From contig CM035355.1 of the NCBI GenBank assembly GCA_020137815.1, forward strand, positions 1-64,000: DNA of 64,000 bases, read 5' to 3'. Positions 22,879-31,900 of this stretch are shown piece by piece. The stretch comes from Hormiphora californensis. Taxonomy: Eukaryota > Ctenophora > Tentaculata > Cydippida > Pleurobrachiidae. The position numbers were made by a program, and so were the translations under genes. Numbering within the stretch: the first letter of the stretch is position 1; the number at the start of each line of letters is the position of its first letter. Below the pieces are notes generated by a model, which searched no databases, was not told the origin of the DNA, and was given only the letters and a program-made list of their open reading frames with translations.

Positions 22879-22911
22879 AGCTGAAGACGTGATACACAGT
22901 GATCTCGAAAG
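22879..22911 (+). ncRNA. Candidate hammerhead-like motif at the PLE 3' end
   Basis: CTGAAGA...CGAAA occurs at the 3' end of both PLE copies (here and inverted near 20787-20825). CTGANGA and GAAA are the conserved core strings of hammerhead ribozymes, which are known from PLE terminal repeats. The intervening stem pairs imperfectly and the cleavage-site stem is unclear, so this is a candidate only. Confidence 0.3.
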
Positions 22912-22964
22912 CTTCTGTCAATTTATTTGATTTAGTACCATTATATCGTTGTCTATCTTGTTAA

Positions 22965-23242
22965 AATATCTTTGTATCAGAATTCTCAGAATGAACAGTT
23001 GGGCTATAATAGCAGTTGATCACGTCATATTAATTGCTAGAAATACACGTGAAACTTTTTCGCGTGCTACGGAGCGTGTGCACTTCCGATCATCATGGAT
23101 TTTTTTGGTAATACTAGACACCCATATGAGCCAGTTAGTGAAGAAATTAGCTTGTTACAAATTTTGCCCAAGATTTGGCCCTTTTTTCATTAGTACTCCC
23201 TAACTATAAAGCAAATAGGGAAATCCCGTGTGACGTTTTTTA
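22965..23242. other. Intronic sequence with a foldback-arm match
   Basis: 23095-23210 is the inverse of 18462-18580 (GTCTAGTATTACCAA module). The rest holds no recognised feature. Confidence 0.4.
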
Positions 23243-23335
23243 CCATATACCGCCTGGCCCAACTTAAAGCGAGGGTACGTTGGCCTTCTTTTCACCCAGA
23301 AGTTTAATTTCAATCACTCTGATATTTTGACACAA

Positions 23336-25117
23336 CTAGAAAGCCCATTGTTAAGTCCTACAATAGCCCCCCCCCCCCCTGACCCGTCTCAATGTCCCCC
23401 CCCCCTCTTACTCTTCGTCTCTCCATGTCGGGGTAAAGAAAATGGAGGTTGGTAGTGGTAGAGCGCTGGTGATAAACATCAAGGGAAATTCCGCTGAATA
23501 ACATATGTAGAATCAGGTGATAAAGATCCGTAGAATTGTAGCTGTGTAGAGAATCAACGGGGTACGTAGGTAGAAAGGCTTTGGCAATCATGGCGACCCC
23601 AGCAGTAGATCCTAAAACACAACAGGAACACCACAGGAACACACAACAAACAACCAACAACATGCACGTGCAGTATCCCTCATATACCCCTCCCAGGGCA
23701 CCTCCTTGGCAACCCCCCACCATTTGCACGTGGGATACTACATCACCCTCCTCACTACGACGTTCATTTGTACTTTATAATAAGGACTAGAAAGCCCATT
23801 GTTAAGTCCTATAACAGCCCCCCCCCACCCGTCTCTATGCCCCCCCCCTCTCACTCTTCGTCTCTCCATGTCGGGGTAAAGAATACGGAGGTTGGTAGTG
23901 GTAGAGCGCTGGTGATAAACATCAAGGAAAATCCCGCTGAATAACATGTAGAATCAGGTGATAAAGATCCGTAGAATTGTAGCTGTGTAGAGAATCAATG
24001 GGGTAGGTAGAAAAGCTTTGGCAATCATGGCGGTCCCAGCAGTAGATCCCAAAACACCACGAAACACCACAGGAACACACAACAAACAACCAACAACATG
24101 CACGTGCAGTATCCCCCTCCAATACCCCTCCCAAGCCACCTCCCAGGGCAACCCCCTCTATTTGCACGTGAGGATAGGTCATACTCCTCCTCATCACGAC
24201 GTTCATTTGCTTATTATAATAAGGACTAGAAAGCCCATTGAGATCCTACAACAGCCCCCCCCCCCCCACCCGTCTCTATATGTCTCTCTCCCCCCCCTCA
24301 CTCTTTGTCTTTCCATATCGGGGCAAAGAATACGGAGGTTGGTAGTGGTAGAGCGCTGGTGATAAACATCAAGGGAAATCCCGCTGAATAACATGTAGAA
24401 TCAGGTGATAAAGATCCGTAGAATTGTAGCTGTGTAGAGAATCAACGGGGTACGTAGGTAGAAAGGCTTTGGCTATCATGGCGGCTCCAGCAGTAGATCC
24501 TAAAACACCACAGGAACAACACAGGAACACACAACAAACAACTAACAACATGCACGTGCAGTATCCCCCTCCAATACCCCTCCCAGAGCACCTCCTTGGC
24601 AACCCCCCACCATTTGCACGTGGGATACTACATCATCCTCCTCACGACGTTCATTTGTACTTTATAATATAGACTAGAAAGCCCATTGAACACCCCCCCC
24701 CCACCCGTCTCTATGTCCCCGCCCCCCCCCTCTCATTCTTCGTCTCTCCATGTCGGGGTAAAGAATACGGAGGTTGGTATTATAGTGGTAGAGCGCTGGT
24801 GATAAACATCAAGGGAAATCCCGCTGAATAACATGTAGAATCAGGTGATAAAGATCCATAGAATTGTAGCTGTGTAGAGAATCAACGGGGTACGTAGGTA
24901 GAAAGGCTTTGGCTATCATGGCAGCCCAACAGTAGATCCCAAAACACCACAGGAACAACACAGGAACACGCAAGAAACAACAAACAACATGCACGTGCAG
25001 TATCCCCCCTCCAATACCCCTCCCAAGCCACCTCCTTGGCAACCCCCCTCTATTTGCACGTGATGATACTACATCATACTCCTCACCACGCCACGCATTT
25101 GCAAATTATAATAAGGA
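23336..25117 (-). mobile_element. Tandem array of four Helitron-like elements (array F)
   Basis: Units are 23336-23786, 23787-24225, 24226-24673 and 24674-25117 on the minus strand, each about 440-450 bp. The 5' ends are TCCTTATTATAA (or TCTATATTATAAAG) and the 3' ends GGGCTTTCTAG. The array is flanked by A (23335) and T (25118), and the opposite foldback arm at 26765-26785 preserves the unoccupied AT site. Units contain poly-C tracts, paired GCACGTG sites and a short + frame starting ATGGC(G/A). No helicase is present. Confidence 0.85.
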
Positions 25118-25479
25118 TGTCTGCATGGTTACTCATTCGAGGAATCCGAAGTTTCAGCCCTCTGGATAAAAGTTCATTTTTTCTGACCGAATGAACATTG
25201 AATGAACACCAATATGGGACCATATTTCGGTACCAAAGTTTCACAAATTTGTTTGGCTATCGATTTCCTTTCGAATGGGACCCGTTTGAGCTTAATTGGA
25301 TCACCACAAGAATCACAGTGATCCGCTGTCTAAGCCTAGGGTAAGCTATGTGATCCCCATCAAATTATGACGTGTTAGCAAGAGAGCTTCCATTTTTACG
25401 GATGCTGTATCGGTACACCATCCTCATTAGCAGACTTGATACGTGATACTCGACCATCACACCTGCATATTGGCACTTA

Positions 25480-26270
25480 TAGTAGAGTCGATAACTACAT
25501 CGACCTCTCCCAATTGTTCCAGTTTTTGTCACATCTGTTTGGAGCCTCGACACGACCTCTAAACAGGTGTTACTTTTTCACAAACTGTTTTCATCTTGGT
25601 GTAATCAGCAGTTGAAATGTTGCTGATCATAACAAAAACCTAACTATTTTTTTCAACTTGGGGTAAAACCATGGGTGTCAAAAGTTAGCTCTAGGTCCCC
25701 TGAGTAACCATCCGGAGACTTTAAGAGATATTTCAAGCCGTTCTCCCGTAATCATTAATCCCGGTGGAGAAAAAACACAATGCGGACGTACGTGAGCGCT
25801 GGCAGGCTGTTTACATGTTATTGTATGTCTCTCACTCTCTCTGGAAAAACCGCACGTGCGGTTGCGCCGCGCGAGATAACTCTTTCTCAAGGGGGAGAAA
25901 AGAGAGAGACGCACATTAACGTTATACATTAAAGTTGAGGTTGTAGGCAATTGTACGTACGTCCATACTCAAATATGTGCTCTACCGGGATTAATGATTA
26001 CAGGAGAACGGCTTGAAATATCTCTTAGAGTCTCCGGATGGTTACTCAGGGGACCTAGAGCTAACTTTTGACACCCATGGTTTTACCCCAAGTTGAAAAA
26101 AAATAGTTAGGTTTTTGTTATGATCAGCAACATTTCAACTGCTGATTACACCAAGATGAAAACAGTTTGTGAAAAAGTAACACCTGTTTAGAGGTCGTGT
26201 CGAGGCTCCAAACAGATGTGACAAAAACTGGAACAATTGGGAGAGGTCGATGTAGTTATCGACTCTACTA
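25480..26270. mobile_element. Family A foldback element, full-length reference copy
   Basis: 791 bp, ends TAGTAGAGTCGATAACTACA with inverted arms of about 390 bp and TA-rich flanks. It holds the unoccupied form of the site that carries MITE B in copy 1 (near 25880) and of the site that carries the 331-bp MITE at 56097. Confidence 0.9.
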
Positions 26271-26885
26271 TTAGTAATGACGCTATCGTCTCATTAGGTG
26301 TCAGATGACCAAACCTAGGGTTAGATAACTAGACACTGTGTCTCTTGTGGTAGTCCAATTGAGCTCAAATTAGTCGCATTTGAAAGGAAATCGATACCCA
26401 AAGGCGACTGTGAAATTCCGGTTCCAAAAAGCATTCCTGTTTTCAAGTTCATTCAGGATTCATTCCAGTCGGAAAAATGAATTTTAAGATAGAGAGCTTA
26501 AATTCCGGCTAACATCAAAATTGATCAAGTGTAGTGGCCGTACAGATTTTTAGCGCCTGAATTTACCGATTTCTGGTCAAAACAGGTCAAAATCGATATA
26601 TATCGATATATAATTGATACTTGCTCTATTGTATGGCGGTTTTTAAAATAATAAAATCGAATTTAATCAAGAGAAAACCTCAAAAAACCCGAAAAACGAA
26701 AAATTGAGTTCATTAATGAACTTTCAACTTTTATGATTTGAAACTTCGGATTCCTCGAATGAGTACCCATGCAGACATTGTGTCAAAATATCAGAGTGAT
26801 TGAAATTAAACTTCTGGGTGAAAAGAAGGCCAACGTATCCTCCCTTTAATTTGGGCCATGCGGTATGGCATTTTAGCACGTGCAG

Positions 26886-27391
26886 GTTTAGAGGTGGAGT
26901 ACTACTAGAGTGGGGCCAGGGGTGGGAGCCGTTGCCAAGGAATGTTACTACTTACTGCAGCTGCACGTGCAGCTGTTCCTGATTCGTTTTGTGTCACTGT
27001 TCCAGCTATTATTCTCTCTTCAACAACCGTTGATATACGAAGACGACAATTGGAGATCTTACCGCCATTTTCTACTTTTCCATACACTGAGCAACACCAA
27101 GAGAAGTGCAGAGACAACAAAAAAGAGTTGGAAGTTAGGACAGAACCGATGATCAATCTCAGATGAATATACTGCAAACAGACGAAACGCGAGGAGTCTG
27201 CAAAATAGTAAGTTCTTTCATCACTTTGATCGCCCTATCATCATCATCTGACGTTATGAAACTCGCAGCGATCCCGCCTGAGGTCCTTTTACGGTACAGT
27301 AACTTAAGATGGGATGGTGCATGTCAACAGTGCTCCCTAACCCAGCCACCATTTCCCCGAAATTCGCCCGTATGGCGAACGGGTTTACTAG
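26886..27391 (+). mobile_element. Helitron 3' portion, + strand
   Basis: The 3' terminus at 27363-27391 is TTCGCC-CGTAT-GGCGAA, spacer, CTAG, then T, near-identical to the minus-strand terminus at 17789. GCTGCACGTGCAGC at about 26960 resembles the GCACGTGC sites of the arrays. The 5' end was not found, and short frames here match no family I know. Confidence 0.55.
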
Positions 27392-27416
27392 TATGTATTA
27401 AAAATTTAATGAATAT

Positions 27417-27718
27417 GGGGAAACTCTAACTGAATGGCATCCCATTAATGGGATCCCATCAACAGTAAAAATCTAACTGATAATGGACCACAGTGATGGT
27501 TCTTTCTCTGAATTCTCTCTGTAGGCAGTACATCTATGTACTGCCTACAGAGAGAATACAGAGAAAGAACTATAGGGCATGCCCGGGCACGGGCGCGCAC
27601 ACAGAGAGATTCTCTCAGAGAATACAGAGAAAGAACCATCACTGTGGTCCATTATCAGTTAGAGTTTTACTGTTGATGGGATCCCATTAATGGGATGCCA
27701 TTCAGTTAGAGTTTCCCC
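27417..27718. mobile_element. 302-bp palindromic MITE with inner hairpin
   Basis: Arms start GGGGAAACTCTAACTGAATG. A second perfect hairpin at about 27501-27570 (GTAGGCAGTACATC stem) is nested inside. No target duplication is obvious. Confidence 0.8.
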
Positions 27719-27758
27719 TTTGTTTGTAAAACACAAGGATTGTTTCTATCCTGTTTAA

Positions 27759-28215
27759 AGTAAGAGTGGCGCACCGTGTTTTCTCACAAAACTTAGTGGA
27801 TGAACGGGGAGTACGGCCACCAAGACCATTGGTACGGTATCAAAATTTCAAATTCTGTCTCGTTCATTTGTTATGACGTAATATGTTCATTATTTCAACT
27901 TTCATAAAATCGCTCTACAGAAAAATCTGTGCATTGTGGATTGAAATGAATGCTTGCATCGTGTTCAGCGTCAAAAAATAGTCGGGGTACCAAATTTTGG
28001 TGTCTCTACCTTGTCTGTGACGCGAGATAACGACAATTATCAAAAACGACCAAAATGGGTGAGAGAGATTGTTATCTTTGGGTGCTAGTTGTTTGTGTGC
28101 GCCACCCAAGTGTAACAAACTCTCTTTCTCTCACTTTAGTCGTTTTTATATTTGTCAATATCTCGCGTCACACACAAGGTAGAGACACTAGATTCTGATT
28201 CTATCCACTCTCACT
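27759..28215. mobile_element. MITE family B variant (TTAA type) against a splice acceptor
   Basis: It has AGTAAGAGTGG / CCACTCTCACT ends and TTAA at 27755-27758 and 28216-28219, with an interior different from family B that contains an imperfect foldback at 28000-28190. It is inserted in a family B remnant (27722-27754). The right end lies about 23 nt before the AG acceptor of the sorting-nexin exon. Confidence 0.8.
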
Positions 28216-28239
28216 TTAAAATTTCTTATTTCGTATCAG

Positions 28240-28774
28240 GTTTTTTAATTCAATTCCAACCTACGAGCCTCTATCATATCAACAAAACTCGGTGCCAGTA
28301 AGCTATAATGAAGAGGATGATGACCTTCACAAAGATAGCATTGCAATTCCCTTTTACTCTCTTTTGGGTGAGATATTTGAGATACATGGTCATTTGCAAT
28401 GGTTGCGGCGGCAAATAATATATCTTGTGCGGATAACCTTTGGGGGTACCATCGAACGCCAGATTTATCGAGCAATGTCCTGGGCGACTTCTGAACAGCA
28501 AATATTGTGGTACTTACAGTCTTTTAAAACAGCGATGTGGGGAGAATCAGAATATGATAATAAAGAAGCCGCCAGGGCTCAAGTTAAAATGACACTATTA
28601 CAAACACCGCCACAGTTGTTAGTTGTACTATTTGGTGCGAGTAAAACACGAAAAGGCCTTGTGAAACTATTGGACACAATTGAAAATGTGAATGAAACTA
28701 AGCAACTTGTTTATACTTCGATTGAGTTACTTATGCTTCATATGATAGGGCCATATACACAGTCGATGGAATAA
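28240..28774 (+). CDS. Sorting-nexin-25-like gene, last exon (Nexin_C domain and stop)
   Basis: The exon begins after TTTCTTATTTCGTATCAG and reads in frame to TAA at 28772-28774, about 178 codons. Its C-terminal two thirds match the sorting-nexin C-terminal (Nexin_C) domain of the PXA-RGS-PX-Nexin_C family. Visible motifs are LLGEIFEIHGHLQWLRRQI, ITFGGTIERQI, MSWATSEQQILWYLQSF and ETKQLVYTSIELLMLHMIG. The spacing FEIHG-WLRR-TFG.TI-SEQ is most like SNX25. SNX25-type proteins act on endosomes and affect receptor sorting; here that is inferred from family. The exon is in phase with the 17294-17518 exon. Coding looks intact, so this is probably a working host gene. SNX13 is a less likely alternative. 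Confidence 0.8.
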
Positions 28775-28862
28775 ACTTTTGACAAATATCAATTTTCCTA
28801 GTTTTATTTCTATAATTAGTTCAAGGGTCAGCAGTCAGCAGTCAGCACACACCAACGTTAAA

Positions 28863-28868
28863 ATTAAA
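28863..28868 (+). promoter_or_regulatory. Possible polyadenylation signal ATTAAA
   Basis: ATTAAA lies about 90 nt after the sorting-nexin stop. A canonical AATAAA follows at 29058-29063 but sits in the tail of an inserted LINE fragment. Confidence 0.3.
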
Positions 28869-29054
28869 TTTAAAATTTTGATTTTAACACCGTACACACC
28901 AGCGGCCGTTAAAATTTCTCTCCCCATTCTAAAAGTAACGATCTTGCGCACCAGTTTGACGGCGTGTTAAAATGTTAGTTTTGCTTGTAGTAGAGAAACT
29001 GTTTTCAAAAACGGTACACAGACGCAGTGTTGGCGCAGCGCACATGTAATACAT

Positions 29055-29395
29055 AATAATAAAGGGTTTTTAGTATACCGCTCAGTCCAGACAGGGCTGG
29101 ATCATTGACATGAGTCCAACACTGCCCAGATTCAGAGCGGTACACCGAGATTGTTAATATCCTGACTCACTTAGAACAAAATAGACACATCTACTGATTA
29201 TATACTCCAAAAAATTGAAAAAAGCCTAAGGAAAAACGGGACACATAAACTTCTGGAAAACAACTTGTTAGCTGAAATTAAATAACAGACTATATATAAA
29301 TCGGGATAAAGAAACAAAGCCAGCAGCCATCATGCTACAAACAAAAGTCAGCTCAACTGCATCAGCAGCCCCCTGCTATAATAGTAAGGAATTGC
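29055..29395 (-). mobile_element. LINE 3' fragment, family J, copy 1
   Basis: It is the inverse of 60590-60930. On the minus strand it ends CCCTTTATTATTAT, a short tandem tail. 5'-truncated; non-coding part only. Confidence 0.75.
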
Positions 29396-29907
29396 TATGC
29401 TAGAGGGCGATTTCAAATATTGGTAACAATTCCCACGGTCAAAAAGTCACATTTTTTTTACTTTTTCCAAGTTTCAGGCTAAAATATTCGATCAATCATA
29501 GTTAGCCTTTGGAAAATGCCATTTAATGGGTTTCCTGACATCGTTAGGCATTAGATTTTATAGCTATTCTATAAAAAAGTTTACAGGCTAACACGTGTAT
29601 ATTAAATGTGAAGGGGTAATGGGGGGTTTTCAGTGAGTAAATTAAGGCTAAAGTTCAATAAATTGATTCTAATGCTTTCCTTAGAATTTGAGACTGAAGT
29701 TTACTTTTTTGACAGCCTCGAGTAATTATGCACTCATAAATTAAATTTATTTGCAAATATTCGTCCTAATGTTGATATTAGTGACGATTTCAAGGCTAAA
29801 CGCTACTTTTTGAAGGTTATTTACATAAATAATCGTTTCTAACAATCAGAAGAAATGTTTTAGACATTAGAATAGATACTAAAATGATTTTAAAGGCTAT
29901 TGTATCG
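29396..29907. other. Unassigned AT-rich sequence
   Basis: No frame, repeat or inverted structure recognised. Confidence 0.5.
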
Positions 29908-31440
29908 TTAGCGCTGGCTAAGACCCTTTGAAAAAGCCACAACTTTGGTCTTCTTCGCATTAATCTTCAGACCAGCGTACCCTGCGTATTTTACCAGCAA
30001 ATCTGTTGACTCCTGGAGCCCTTCCTCAGTATCATCCATTACAGCCATGTCATCAGCATAATCGAGATCCAGGATCCATTCTCCACCCCCATCACTCTCA
30101 GCGCCATGAAGAGTGAGACCCCTAGAGACAGTCTTGTTGGACTCAGCGAGCTGAGCCGCCCAGTTAATCACGATGTTGAAGACTGGTGGACCCTGAATGT
30201 CGCCCTGACCGGTACCACTGAGGACACTGAACCAGCTGGAGAGCTCCCCGTCATGTTTCACTGCACTCATAGTACCGTCAAAGAATGCTCGAATTATCCG
30301 GACATACTTCTCTGGAAGACCATAATGGCGAAATGCGGCCCAGAAAAAATCCCTGTTAATACAATCGAATGCTGATTTGAAGTCAATAAAGTTTATATAC
30401 AACGGTAAATTATATTCTATACACTGATGGATGATGGTACGGAGGGAATAAATCTGATCCACACAAGACCGGTTACGTCTGAATCCACACTGATTCTCTC
30501 GAAGTGACAACCTTTAACCACTCCTCCGGGACCTTCTCCTCCCTCCAGACTCCACCAAACAGATCCACAAGGGGGCCAACAAGACCGGACGAGCCATACC
30601 GTAGCTGTTCGTTCGAGATCCCATCAACGCCAGGACTCTTATGGTTTTTGAGCCTGTTCAGTGCCACTAAAACTTCTCCACGAGAAGGCGGAGGATCATC
30701 CTCACCAAGATCCTCAAAGCACGAGTCCACCTCCAAACCATCCAGATCCGAGAGCTGTGATGTAGTTACAGGGGGGTTTAGCAGCTCAGTGAAGTGCTCC
30801 GCCCAGCGCTCCCGCTGTTGAACAGGATCAGCGATGAGTTCACCGTTCCTATCACGAACAGCAGTACCGCCGCGTTTCCTCGCACCGACAGATCTTTCAT
30901 ATGCTGCCAAAGTTCCCTCTGCCGCCCGTGCACCGCAGCATCCTCCAGATCAGACGCCAAACTATCCGCCCACCTTTCATCGTCCACCCGTGCTGCTTTC
31001 TTGACCTGCCTAGAGTACTCAGATCCACCCTCGGGATCATTCTTCTTCAGCTCAGCACGTTGGGCGATGAGGTCTCGAGTCTCCAGAGACAAGTGCTGCT
31101 GACGAATCCGTTTCGGCCGCGCTCCCAGGACCTCCAGTGACACCTCACCGATTACCTCCTTAAGTTGCCGCCACTGACCCTCCAGACTTTCCTCAGGCTC
31201 CAGAGATTCAAACCTGTTCCGGAGAGAGACATTGTATTCCGTGCGTGTCTCATCACACCCCTTCCTGAGATTCTCTATAGCTGGAACCTCCCTGAGTCCC
31301 TGACCGGTTTCCTACAGTTCTTAGCTGCACTCAGCCGGATCCTAACCTTACCCCGAACCAGGACACCGAGAGATTTTAAAGCGTGACGAGTTGCTAGCAC
31401 GACACGCCGCATTGCCCCTCAGTCTCTTAGCATGACCCAG
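29908..31440 (-). pseudogene. RTE-like LINE, copy 2 (linker and partial RT)
   Basis: Same family as the 6839-8846 copy. The linker (EPEESLEGQWRQLKEVIGEV, LGARPKRIRQQHLSLETRD) lies at about 31250-31060 and the RT start at 30910-30473. A deletion of about 50 codons near 30510 removes the PKKGD...NNRGITL segment and shifts frame. RT then resumes at 30510-29908 with RENQCGFRRNRSCVDQIYS, FIDFKSAFD, GTGQGDIQGPP and YADD. The C-terminal third and the 3' tail are missing at 29907. That is unusual for an RTE insertion and implies a later deletion. The upstream endonuclease is not recognisable; the 5' limit near 31440 is approximate. Confidence 0.85.
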
Positions 31441-31890
31441 GATGGACCACGGGGAGGTGGACTGATCGGACTTGTCATGTGAGCGGTGGACGTTGGCAGC
31501 AACGACACACATCACACAACCATTCCCATCCCATTCACCAAACCAATCAGCCAAAATTTTGTTAATTGTCTAATGAACAATGAACATATTTTGAAAGTTT
31601 GAGCTTTCTACCTCATCAGGTTGCAGAGATCTAAGCGCTCAAATTTAGAGGAGTTTTTTGGGTTACAGGTTCATTCAGGAACGACCGATTTTGCTGAAAT
31701 TCACGTACAATAAATGAAATGTAGCCATCTAGTATCTACCTTGTCCTAAAATTTCAGGGCAAAATATTTACACCTTTTGACGCTTTTGGATATGCATTAG
31801 TTAACTTAAAACCGGTTTCAAGATGATCTAAGCACTCCTTCCGTGGGAACGACCGCGCACCAATAGTCACTCACTTTAGGTTGTTCGAAG
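31441..31890. other. Unassigned sequence between LINE remnants
   Basis: No convincing frame or repeat. 31441-31560 may still belong to the RTE-like copy. Confidence 0.4.
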
Positions 31891-31900
31891 CTGTAGAAGA

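Larger units (their letters stand above)
19407..22964 (+). mobile_element. Penelope-like retroelement with terminal direct repeats
   Basis: The element encodes an RT and a GIY-YIG endonuclease in one ORF (see pseudogene entry). A 55-bp sequence starting AGCTTCTGTCAATTT is repeated directly at 19407-19461 and 22910-22964, as expected of PLE pseudo-LTRs. It lies in the sorting-nexin intron in the same orientation as the gene. 19261-19406 upstream holds nothing recognised. Confidence 0.85.
23243..26880. mobile_element. Large foldback element hosting a Helitron array and a family A element
   Basis: The outer arms 23243-23335 and 26775-26880 are inverse copies (TTTCAATCACTCTGATATTT). They continue inward as 25118-25460 against 26280-26774 with moderate divergence. 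The right arm reads uninterrupted through CAGACATTGTGTC, whereas the left arm is split at that point by the Helitron array. A complete family A element occupies the loop region. Confidence 0.75.
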
